This document shows, piece by piece, positions 1-6,722 of a DNA stretch of 16,768 nt. Location of the stretch: assembly GCA_009840715.1 (NCBI GenBank), contig VXNE01000295.1, forward strand, positions 1 through 16,768, read 5' to 3'. The position numbers were made by a program, and so were the translations under genes. Positions within the stretch are counted from its first letter, which is position 1. Each line of letters starts with the position of its first letter. Source of the stretch: Gammaproteobacteria bacterium (GTDB lineage Bacteria > Pseudomonadota > Gammaproteobacteria > Pseudomonadales > Azotimanducaceae). The notes beneath the pieces are model-generated. The model worked only from the letters and a program-made list of their open reading frames with translations. It did no database searches and was not told the DNA's origin.

Positions 1-1
1 C

Positions 2-106
2 ATCGGCCTGCGGCCGAAATGGCAACCCGCCCCACGCCCCCCCCTCCCCACGCCGCTAGCCGGGGAGATCTGCGGGCTACTCGCCCAGGGGCTGGCGACG
101 GAGTAA
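2..106 (+). CDS. Possible C-terminal tail of an upstream gene, cut by the window edge
   Basis: Reading the frame that ends at TAA 104-106 gives an open stretch of 34 codons from the left edge, ending in LAGEICGLLAQGLATE. The tail looks like an ordinary amphipathic C-terminal helix. The stop lies 25 nt before the next ATG, a typical operon spacing. I cannot name the protein. A run of eight C at 37-44 within this tail makes a sequencing or slippage frameshift possible, so the frame before it is uncertain. No other frame here looks more protein-like. Confidence 0.3.
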   Translation: MGLRPKWQPAPRPPLPTPLAGEICGLLAQGLATE

Positions 107-131
107 CCCGGACCGGAAGGGAGGGAGGACG

Positions 132-1079
132 ATGCTGCAGCCCATCGACATGAACGCCTGCGAAGCCGTCGGCCACGGCGCCCGCCGACCCGAGGCCGTC
201 GCGGTGTGCGCGGACCGCGAAGGCTGGCTTTCGGACCAGGGCGGCGCGGGCGCGATGATCGACGCGAGCGGCGGTCTGGTGCGGCGAGGCGACGCCGGGG
301 GCGCGCCGAACGGCATCAACTTCGACCTCGAGGGCCGCATCGTGATCGCGAACTTCGGCGGGCAGGACGACGGGTACGGGCCGCTGCAGCGCCTGGATCC
401 CGGGACGGGTGAGGTCGAGACCCTGGTCTCCGAAATAGACGGACGCCGGCTCTACGGGTGCAACTATCCCCTCGTCGATTCCACCGGCAGGATCTGGTGC
501 AGCCACTCCACCTGGGACGCGTCGGTGGGGCTCTCCGGTGCGGGCGAGGACGATGGCTCCGTGTTCTGGCTGGACCCGGACGGCACCGTGCGCGTTGTGG
601 CGGAAGGCATCCGCTTCGCCAACGGCATCGCGATGGACTACGACGAACGCCACCTGTTCGTGTGCGAGACGACCGGCTGCGACGTGCAGCGCTACCCCAT
701 CCGGGAGGACGGCAGCCTGGGAACGCCGGAGCGGTACGGCCCGGTGTTGGGACTCGACATTCCCTCGATGCCCGAGCAGCGTCCGCTCCCGGTCGAATGG
801 CGCAGCCGCCTCGGCCTCACCGACGGCTGCGGCTTCGACGTCGAAGGCAACCTCTGGGTGACGCTCGTGATGGCGAACAAGGTGGTGGCGATCACCCCGG
901 AAGGCGAAGTCGTCACAATGCTGGACGACCCCGAAGGGAAGCTGATGCGGAACCCGACCAACGTGAGCTGGGGCGGAGACGGGCTGCGCGACCTTTACCT
1001 CGGCAGCATCACGAAGGACTACGTGGTGAAGGCGCCAAGCCCCGTGCCGGGGATGGCGCAGGCGTATCAGCGCGGGTAA
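132..1079 (+). CDS. SMP-30/gluconolactonase/LRE family protein
   Basis: This 315-residue protein fits the six-bladed beta-propeller family of senescence marker protein 30 and gluconolactonases, which use a divalent metal to hydrolyse sugar lactones or similar cyclic esters. The family ligands can be placed: Glu21 near the N-terminus (RPEAVAV), Asn164 in GIRFANGIAMDY and Asp231 in LTDGCGFDVEGNLWV. Blade-like repeats include APNGINFDLEGRIVIANFG (58-76) and YPLVDSTGRIWCSHSTW (112-128). There is no signal peptide, so it is probably cytoplasmic. The ATG follows a strong AGGGAGG Shine-Dalgarno at 122-128. It converges with the VOC gene, with 9 bp between the stops. The substrate is unknown; a lactone or phosphotriester-like ester would fit the family. 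Confidence 0.88.
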   Translation: MLQPIDMNACEAVGHGARRPEAVAVCADREGWLSDQGGAGAMIDASGGLVRRGDAGGAPNGINFDLEGRIVIANFGGQDDGYGPLQRLDPGTGEVETLVSEIDGRRLYGCNYPLVDSTGRIWCSHSTWDASVGLSGAGEDDGSVFWLDPDGTVRVVAEGIRFANGIAMDYDERHLFVCETTGCDVQRYPIREDGSLGTPERYGPVLGLDIPSMPEQRPLPVEWRSRLGLTDGCGFDVEGNLWVTLVMANKVVAITPEGEVVTMLDDPEGKLMRNPTNVSWGGDGLRDLYLGSITKDYVVKAPSPVPGMAQAYQRG

Positions 1080-1088
1080 CGCGGGGCG

Positions 1089-1532
1089 TCAGGTCACGTC
1101 GAAGCCGCTCACGCGCGACCGCAGTTCCTCCTTGCTCACCTCTTCGAGCTTCTCGCCGACCATCCAGCGGTAGCCGAACGGATCCAGGAACGTGCCCCGG
1201 CGCTCGCCGTCCGCCTGCTCGGCCACCTCGTGGAGGACCTCCGCGCCAGCGGCCACCAGGCGGCGGGCCGTCTCGTCCGCGTCGGCGACCCGAATGTGCA
1301 GGGCCGCGCTCGAACCGCCGAGCGACTGCGGGCTGCACGCGCCGAAGTCCGGGAACTCGTCGGAGAGATAGATCGTGGCGCCCCCGATGGTGATCTCGGA
1401 GTGGCCGATCCTGCCTTCGGGGTCGGTGAATCGCGCGCCGGTTTCGACGGCCCCGAACGCTTTCTCGTAGAACGCGATGGCGGCGGCGCAGTCGTGGGGC
1501 GAGAGATAGGGGGTAAGCGAGACGTCGGTCAC
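1089..1532 (-). CDS. VOC superfamily (glyoxalase/PhnB-like) protein
   Basis: This is a 147-residue vicinal-oxygen-chelate protein. It begins VTDVSLTPYLSPHDCAAAIA, the first beta-alpha unit with a FYEKAFGA helix, followed by GHSEITIGG and IYLSDE strands. The second half has ALHIRVADADETARRLVAAGAEV and the family hallmark GTFLDPFGYRWMV. The module order and size match PhnB-type or glyoxalase/bleomycin-resistance proteins. I chose GTG at 1530-1532 because GGAG (1539-1542, minus strand) sits 6 nt upstream and the homology begins there. A longer open frame reaching 1778 would overlap the divergent transporter and adds non-protein-like sequence. The function cannot be narrowed beyond a possible metal-dependent isomerase, dioxygenase or resistance protein. 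It diverges from the transporter at 1657. Confidence 0.85.
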   Translation of the reverse strand: MTDVSLTPYLSPHDCAAAIAFYEKAFGAVETGARFTDPEGRIGHSEITIGGATIYLSDEFPDFGACSPQSLGGSSAALHIRVADADETARRLVAAGAEVLHEVAEQADGERRGTFLDPFGYRWMVGEKLEEVSKEELRSRVSGFDVT

Positions 1533-1590
1533 GGTGGGCTCCAGTCCGATGAGCGGGCCCGATGCTCTCACGTCACCGGGGCCGCCGCCA

Positions 1591-1620
1591 TTGGCAACGT
1601 GGGACCAACTGCGGTATGTG
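1591..1620 (+). promoter_or_regulatory. Candidate sigma-70 promoter for the 1657-5740 operon
   Basis: TTGGCA at 1591-1596 matches five of six bases of the -35 consensus. After 18 bp comes TATGTG at 1615-1620, a weak -10 (three of six, but with the initial TAT). Transcription would start near 1627, about 30 nt before the transporter ATG. A GC-rich dyad (CCCGG at 1627-1631, CCGGG at 1636-1640) sits in that leader just before the ribosome site. The rest of the 124-bp gap between the divergent VOC and MFS genes shows nothing else I can name. Confidence 0.4.
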
Positions 1621-1656
1621 TGACGACCCGGGTCCCCGGGGAGCCAAGGCGGAAGC

Positions 1657-2970
1657 ATGTCCACGACCATCCACATCGACGAACTGCTCGACTCGAACCC
1701 CATCGGCCGCCTGCAGTGGCGCGTGGTCGTACTGTGTTTCGTCCTCGCCGTCATCGACGGTTTCGACGCCCAGATCATCGCCTACGTCGCGCCGCTGATC
1801 GCCGATCAGTTCGCGCTCTCGCCGGAGGTGATGGGGCAGCTCTATTCCTCCGCGCTGCTCGGGCTGATGGCCGGCGCGCTCATCGGCAGCCCCGTCGCCG
1901 ACCGCATCGGGCGCAAGCCGGTGATTCTCGTCTCGGCGGCGGTGATGGGGGTGTTCGCGCTGCTGACCGCCACCGCCGAGAGCACGTTCGAGCTGTTCCT
2001 GTACCGCTTCCTGACCGGCCTGGGACTGGGCGGTGTGATGCCCACCATCAACATCCTGACCGCCGAGTTCGCCCCGGCGCGGCGCCGGGCCCTGTTGATG
2101 ACGACCATGTTCGTCGGCTTCCCGATCGGCATCATGGTGGGGGGCGTCGCGGCGGCGGCCCTCATCAACGTGTTCGGCTGGGAGTCGGTGTTCGTGACCG
2201 GCGGCGTCCTGCCGCTCCTGATGGTGCCGGTCGTGATGGCCTGGCTGCCGGAATCGCCGCGCTTCCTCGCGCTGAAAGGCGACCGCGGCGCCGCCCTTGC
2301 CCAGATCGTCCACCGGATCGCGCCCGAGGCCGGTGCGACACCCGAGAGCCGGTTCGAGACCCTCGCGCCGGAACAGGCCAGCGTCGGAATCCGCGCCCTG
2401 TTCTCGGAGGGGCGCACGCGCATCACGCTCCTGCTCTGGGTCGTGTTCTTCGCGAACCTGCTGACCATGTTCGCGATCGGCGGCTGGATGCCCACCGTCC
2501 TAAACGAGGCCGGCTATCCGCTCGACCGCGCGATTCTCGTGTCCGCCATGTCCGCCATCGGAGGAGTGATCGGCGGCCTGCTGATAGCCGTCCTGATCGA
2601 CCGCACCGGCGCCGCGCGAACGCTCGTGGCGGGGTTCGTGGCCGCCGGCGTGGCCATCGCCCTGATCGGACAGGTGACGGACTCGGTGGTGCTGGTGCTG
2701 ATCGTCCTGTTCCTGTCGGGGCTCTTCGGCATGGGCTGCCAGTTCGGGATCAATGCCCTCGCGAGCATCAGTTACGACACCGGCGCCCGCACTACCGGAT
2801 TGGGATGGGCGCTCGCGATCGGCCGGATCGGCGCGATCATCGGCCCCGTCGTCGTCGGCACGGCGATCGGGATGGCCTTGCCCGTGTCGCAACTCTTCCT
2901 GCTTGGCGCCATTCCGATGCTGGTCGCCGCGGGAGCGGTGTTCGTGCTTGGCCGGTTGAGGGCTTCCTGA
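1657..2970 (+). CDS. MFS transporter, aromatic acid:H+ symporter (AAHS) type
   Basis: This 437-residue protein has about twelve hydrophobic segments in the major facilitator pattern. The first membrane segment carries IDGFDAQIIAYVAP (33-46), matching the acidic DGFD motif of the AAHS family (PcaK, BenK, MhpT relatives), where these aspartates are needed for transport. Motif A appears between segments 2 and 3 as GSPVADRIGRKP (77-88), and PESPRFLALKG ends segment 6 before the central loop. The expected substrate class is aromatic or other small organic acids imported with protons; the exact substrate is not visible. The ATG follows a purine-rich stretch (GCGGAAGC) rather than a perfect Shine-Dalgarno. 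The gene leads a plus-strand set with a sulfatase and a Rieske oxygenase, which supports uptake of a catabolic substrate. Confidence 0.9.
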   Translation: MSTTIHIDELLDSNPIGRLQWRVVVLCFVLAVIDGFDAQIIAYVAPLIADQFALSPEVMGQLYSSALLGLMAGALIGSPVADRIGRKPVILVSAAVMGVFALLTATAESTFELFLYRFLTGLGLGGVMPTINILTAEFAPARRRALLMTTMFVGFPIGIMVGGVAAAALINVFGWESVFVTGGVLPLLMVPVVMAWLPESPRFLALKGDRGAALAQIVHRIAPEAGATPESRFETLAPEQASVGIRALFSEGRTRITLLLWVVFFANLLTMFAIGGWMPTVLNEAGYPLDRAILVSAMSAIGGVIGGLLIAVLIDRTGAARTLVAGFVAAGVAIALIGQVTDSVVLVLIVLFLSGLFGMGCQFGINALASISYDTGARTTGLGWALAIGRIGAIIGPVVVGTAIGMALPVSQLFLLGAIPMLVAAGAVFVLGRLRAS

Positions 2971-3009
2971 GGCTCTGCGTCTGCCCTGACTCTCGTGTAC
3001 GAAGACGCC

Positions 3010-4464
3010 ATGCGACTGTCGACGCTTGCTCTCGCTACCTTCGCCTGTCTGCTGAACGTCGCAGGGGCGGCCGCGCGCCCCAACATCGTCCTGATCATCG
3101 CCGACGACATGGGCTGGGGCGACGTCGGCTACAACGGCAGCGAGATACAGACGCCCAACCTCGACCGCCTGGCCGAGTCCGGCGTGCGCCTCGACCGCTT
3201 CTATGCCACGCCCGCGTGTTCCTCCACGCGCGCAAGCCTCATGACCGGTCAGTCCACCGCCCGGACCGGCGTGAAGCGCGCCATTTTCCAGACGAGTGAC
3301 GCCAGCCTGCCGCTCGAACTCAGGATCCTGCCGGAGTTCCTGCGCGACGCCGGCTACCGGACCGCGCTCGTCGGCAAGTGGCACCTCGGCCACGCCAGGC
3401 GCGAGATGCTGCCCCTCGCACGAGGATTCGACTACGCGTACGGCTACCTCACCGGCGGCATAGGCCACTACGATCACGTGGGCGGCGGCAGGCGTGACTG
3501 GCATCGCAACGAGGTGACGCTGCGCGAGGAGGGCTACGCGACCCACCTGATCGCCGACGACGCCATTCGCCAGATCGAAGACCGGGACACGGACAGACCC
3601 CTGTTCCTGTACGTCGCGTTCTCCGCCCCGCACCTGCCAAACGAGGCCCCCGCGGAGACCGTCTCCCGGTACGCCGACATCGAGGATGGGAACCGCCGGG
3701 TCTACGCCGCCATGGTGGACGAGATGGACCAGGCCATCGGCGCCATCCTCGCCGCGCTCGAGGAGGCGGGCATGACCGACGACACGCTCGTGTGGTTCAT
3801 GAGCGACAACGGCGGCACGCACCGGAAGTACAGCCGCGACAGGCTGAGCGCCGTCGCGAACATGCTGGAAGACGACATCGGCGGCCCCGCGCGGACGAGA
3901 CTGCTCGAGTTCATCCGCAGCAGCACCCAGGACGGTGGGGCGGACAACGGCCCCTACCAGGGTGGCAAGGGGACTTTGGGGGAAGGCGGTGTCCTCGTGC
4001 CGTCGGTCGTATCCTTCCCCGGGCACTTCCCACCGAGGCCGCTGTCCCAAAGGATCACGGTGCAGGACATCCTGCCGACGCTGACCGTCATCGCGGGGGC
4101 CGAGACGGAGCCGGAGCAACCGGTTGACGGCGCGGACCAGACCGCGTTGCTACGCGGACTGGCGCACACCGCCCCCGTGGATTACCTGGTCGAGGACCCG
4201 AGCGGCGCGGCCTACTACATGGACAACTGGAAACTCCGTCGAAGCAACGACGACGCGCTCGCCCTCTTCGATCTGGACGCGGATCCGTACGAGAATCGTG
4301 ACCTGGCGAACGATCATCCGGAAATCGTGGCGACGATGCACGAGAAGCTGGCGGCCTTTCCGAGACGCGAACCGGTGCACGCCCCGATGCGCCGGTTCTT
4401 TCTCGACCCCGACGTGCACGGCGGCTCGGAAGAGGACCAGCCCTGGACCGACATCGTCCGCTAA
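3010..4464 (+). CDS. Secreted arylsulfatase (type I, arylsulfatase B-like)
   Basis: This 484-residue sulfatase hydrolyses a sulfate ester, probably in the periplasm. A signal peptide covers about residues 1-22 (MRLSTLALATFACLLNVAGA). Then come the metal-binding Asp pair in IVLIIADDMGWGDVGYNG (D32, D33), the formylglycine site CSSTRASLMTG with Cys70, GKWHLGH (K123, H125), SAPHLP (H208), MSDNGG (D266, N267) and GGKGTLGEGG (K320). So every usual active-site position is present. The segment around MTGQSTARTGVKR and LPLARGFDYAYGYL resembles arylsulfatase B-type enzymes. The third residue of the modification motif is Ser instead of the usual Pro. I chose ATG 3010 because it gives a clean signal peptide; GTG 2995 would add five residues. 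It starts 39 nt after the transporter stop, in the same orientation. The sulfated substrate is unknown. Confidence 0.93.
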   Translation: MRLSTLALATFACLLNVAGAAARPNIVLIIADDMGWGDVGYNGSEIQTPNLDRLAESGVRLDRFYATPACSSTRASLMTGQSTARTGVKRAIFQTSDASLPLELRILPEFLRDAGYRTALVGKWHLGHARREMLPLARGFDYAYGYLTGGIGHYDHVGGGRRDWHRNEVTLREEGYATHLIADDAIRQIEDRDTDRPLFLYVAFSAPHLPNEAPAETVSRYADIEDGNRRVYAAMVDEMDQAIGAILAALEEAGMTDDTLVWFMSDNGGTHRKYSRDRLSAVANMLEDDIGGPARTRLLEFIRSSTQDGGADNGPYQGGKGTLGEGGVLVPSVVSFPGHFPPRPLSQRITVQDILPTLTVIAGAETEPEQPVDGADQTALLRGLAHTAPVDYLVEDPSGAAYYMDNWKLRRSNDDALALFDLDADPYENRDLANDHPEIVATMHEKLAAFPRREPVHAPMRRFFLDPDVHGGSEEDQPWTDIVR

Positions 4465-4465
4465 C

Positions 4466-4485
4466 CGGCGCGGGCCCCCGCGCCG
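4466..4485 (+). promoter_or_regulatory. Perfect 9-bp GC stem-loop between sulfatase and Rieske genes
   Basis: CGGCGCGGG (4466-4474) and CCCGCGCCG (4477-4485) are exact reverse complements separated by two bases, so the RNA would form an 8-bp stem closing a 4-nt loop. It begins 2 nt after the sulfatase stop and ends just before the Rieske Shine-Dalgarno (AAGGAG, 4488-4493). No U-tract follows, so it is not a classic intrinsic terminator. An intercistronic mRNA-stability, processing or translation-tuning element is more likely. Bidirectional or Rho-linked attenuation remains possible. Confidence 0.55.
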
Positions 4486-4498
4486 TCAAGGAGAGAAG

Positions 4499-5740
4499 AT
4501 GAAGCAAGAGACGGAAGTAGTCGTACTGAAGGAGTTGCTCCGCCAGCTCGACGAAGGCCGGAACGTCGACGCCGGCGTGCGCTACCGCGTGCCGACCGAT
4601 GCATACGTCAGCCCGGAACTCGCCGAGCGGGAGTGGTCGAGCTTCTTTCAGAACCATCCGCAGTTCATCGGCCTGTCGGGCGATCTCGATGCACCGGGCC
4701 GGTACTTCACGACGGACGACTTCGGCACGCCGGTGCTCGCCACCCGCGACGACGAGGGCCGCTTCCGCGCCTTCCTGAACGCCTGCCGGCACCGCGGCGT
4801 GCGCGTCGCGAACGAAGCCCGGGGCGAGACCCGGCGTTTCATGTGCCCGTTCCACAACTGGACCTACGCCAACGACGGGAGGCTGGTGGGTGTCCCCAGG
4901 GAGCGGGACTTCGGTCCCGTGGACAAGTCCTGCACGGGCCTGATCGAGCTGCCCGCAGTGGAGCACAACGGCATGCTGTGGGTGCATCCGAAGCCGGACG
5001 GCGAACTCGACGTGCCGGCGCTGCTGGGCGACCTGGACGCGGAACTCGCCAACTGGAACGCCGGCAACTACGTCTACCTGGGCGAGACCGTGATCGAGGG
5101 GAACCTCAACTGGAAGCTCGCCAACGACACCTTCGGCGAGACCTACCACTTCCAGCGGCTGCACAAGGAGACCCTGGGCCAGCTCTTCTACGGCGACGCA
5201 CTCGCCTACGAGACCTTCGGCCGCAACCACCGCTTCGTGTTCCCCGCCCGCAACATAGACGAACTGCGCGACCTGCCCGAGTCGGAATGGTCCACGGACG
5301 ACGCGGCGAACGTCCTCTACTACCTGTTCCCGAACGTCCAGTTCAACGTGGGCCGGGACCAGATACTGGTCATCAGGATCTACCCCGAGAAAGGCAATCC
5401 CGGCCGCTCACTGACCCGCCTCGGCTACTACTACCGCCCGGACTCGGCGGCCGCACTGCCAGCGGCCGAGGCCAGCGGCGACCGCGTGATCGGCGCGGAG
5501 GACGCCTACGACATGGACGCCCGGGACGATGCGACGATCCTGGGCCTCGAAGCCACCCGCGAGGTGTTCGACAGCACGATCGAGCAGGAGGACTACGCCA
5601 TGGGCGAGAAGGCGCAGCAGTCCGCCGAAAGCGGCCTGCTCACGCACCTGCTCTTCGGCCGCAACGAGCCGGCGCTGCATCACTACCACAACACCTTCCG
5701 CGAGGCGCTGAACCTGCCGCCGCTGGAGCGGGTGGACTGA
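4499..5740 (+). CDS. Rieske non-heme iron oxygenase, alpha subunit
   Basis: This 413-residue oxygenase component has an N-terminal Rieske [2Fe-2S] domain with the ligands in NACRHRG (C96, H98) and CPFHNW (C116, H119), and a C-terminal catalytic domain with NDTFGETYHFQRLH. There H217 and H222 bind the mononuclear iron, and Glu214 takes the position that links the Rieske cluster to the iron, where most ring-hydroxylating enzymes have Asp. The third iron ligand is probably Asp365 in IEQEDYAMGEKAQQ. The family hydroxylates or demethylates aromatic, alicyclic or quaternary-ammonium compounds using electrons from a separate reductase. No reductase, ferredoxin or beta subunit lies in the window. AAGGAG at 4488-4493, 5 nt before the ATG, fixes the start. 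It follows the sulfatase by 34 nt. The substrate is unknown. Confidence 0.92.
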   Translation: MKQETEVVVLKELLRQLDEGRNVDAGVRYRVPTDAYVSPELAEREWSSFFQNHPQFIGLSGDLDAPGRYFTTDDFGTPVLATRDDEGRFRAFLNACRHRGVRVANEARGETRRFMCPFHNWTYANDGRLVGVPRERDFGPVDKSCTGLIELPAVEHNGMLWVHPKPDGELDVPALLGDLDAELANWNAGNYVYLGETVIEGNLNWKLANDTFGETYHFQRLHKETLGQLFYGDALAYETFGRNHRFVFPARNIDELRDLPESEWSTDDAANVLYYLFPNVQFNVGRDQILVIRIYPEKGNPGRSLTRLGYYYRPDSAAALPAAEASGDRVIGAEDAYDMDARDDATILGLEATREVFDSTIEQEDYAMGEKAQQSAESGLLTHLLFGRNEPALHHYHNTFREALNLPPLERVD

Positions 5741-5752
5741 CGCGCGCCGGAA

Positions 5753-6694
5753 TCACATCCCCCAGAGCGCCCGAATACCCCGCGTGTAGGCGATCGGCAT
5801 CACCGTCAGGTGATCCTCGTCGGGGAAGATCTTGACGGTCAGTTCCAGTGACGGATAGCCGCGGACGGTGAGGCGCTCGGCCATCGTCGCCACGGTGGAG
5901 ACGATCTGCGATCCGGACCAGACCGGATGCGCGGCCTCGGCTTCGCCGGCGCTGAGAAACACCTTGGCCTTCAGGTCCTTGTTGTTCTCGTGCCAGCGCT
6001 CTTCCATGTCGAGCCAGGGTTGGTAGGCGGCCGGGCTGCTGATGATGTACTTGTCGAAACTCTCGGGCTTGTTGAGCAGGACATACAGACCGAACTGGCC
6101 GCCACCCGAGTGCCCGGCGTAGCCCTGGTCGTCCAGGTCCATGCGGTACTCCTCGGCCAGCATCGGGCGCAACTGGTTGACGAGGAAGTCGAGAAAGCCG
6201 GGCGCGCCACCGAGCGCCTCCGCCGGCATAGGGGCAAACATCGGCCCCATCAGCGACTTGTCCGGGATGAACTCGTAGCTGCGGCGACGCTGGAACTCCG
6301 CCGCGTTGGTGTCCCCCGGAGCCCCCACCGCCACGACGATTAGCTCGGGCGCAAAACCGATCGCGTCTCCGGTCAACGCTGCCTGCATCAGTTCCAGGCT
6401 GTTGTCGGTAACCCAGAGCGTCGGATAGGCCCTGTCGGTATGGTGGTAGCTGGCCGGCAGGTAGACCCGCACCTCGTGGTCCCACTCCCACCCTTCGGCA
6501 CGCACGAGGCGGGCGGGATCCACCGTCCCCCGCCTGGGTATCTTGCTGTCCGGACTGAACCGGGCCATCACGTCGTCCGGCAACCTCATCACCTCCGCCA
6601 TGTCATCGGCCTCCTCCTCGGCGATCGCGGAGACACCGCAGAGGATCAGGGCCAGAAGGACGCCCCTCGTGACTTGTTGAACAAGTGTGGTCAT
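5753..6694 (-). CDS. Secreted alpha/beta-hydrolase esterase (PF00756-type)
   Basis: This 313-residue protein has a signal peptide (MTTLVQQVTRGVLLALILCG, cleaved near 25). The rest resembles the putative-esterase family that includes esterase D, enterochelin esterases and mycolyl transferases: VRVYLPASYHHTDRAYPTLWV, then the nucleophile elbow GYAGHSGGGQFGLYV with Ser196, a SAGEAEAAH strand end and the catalytic His in FPDEDHLTVMP (H295). The reaction is probably ester or thioester hydrolysis in the periplasm. I chose ATG at 6692-6694 because a minus-strand GGGAG lies 7 nt upstream and the signal peptide starts there; the longer frame to 6898 overlaps the neighbouring gene. It lies 28 bp downstream of the GGT-family gene on the same strand, so the two probably share a transcript. 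It converges with the Rieske gene. Confidence 0.88.
   Translation of the reverse strand: MTTLVQQVTRGVLLALILCGVSAIAEEEADDMAEVMRLPDDVMARFSPDSKIPRRGTVDPARLVRAEGWEWDHEVRVYLPASYHHTDRAYPTLWVTDNSLELMQAALTGDAIGFAPELIVVAVGAPGDTNAAEFQRRRSYEFIPDKSLMGPMFAPMPAEALGGAPGFLDFLVNQLRPMLAEEYRMDLDDQGYAGHSGGGQFGLYVLLNKPESFDKYIISSPAAYQPWLDMEERWHENNKDLKAKVFLSAGEAEAAHPVWSGSQIVSTVATMAERLTVRGYPSLELTVKIFPDEDHLTVMPIAYTRGIRALWGM
6672..6686. promoter_or_regulatory. 15-bp odd palindrome inside the esterase start region
   Basis: ACTTGTT-G-AACAAGT is a perfect 7-1-7 inverted repeat. It is AT-rich in a GC-rich setting and covers codons 3 to 8 of the esterase. It has the form of a repressor or activator site. It may equally be a chance result of the Leu-Val-Gln-Gln-Val codons. 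As RNA it would give a 6-bp stem with a 3-nt loop near the start codon. Confidence 0.3.
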
Positions 6695-6722
6695 TCCGAT
6701 TCTCCCGTGTTCAGGTTTGGAC

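Noticed and set aside
1230..3299. Plus-strand open frame of 689 codons across VOC, MFS and the sulfatase start
   Set aside because: It crosses three well-supported genes in a different frame and its Arg/Pro-rich translation matches no family.
2500..4119. Long minus-strand open frame of 539 codons opposite the transporter and sulfatase
   Set aside because: It is antisense to two genes with clear family motifs, and its translation is rich in Gly, Arg, Asp and His with no recognisable domain, as expected from a shadow frame in GC-rich DNA.
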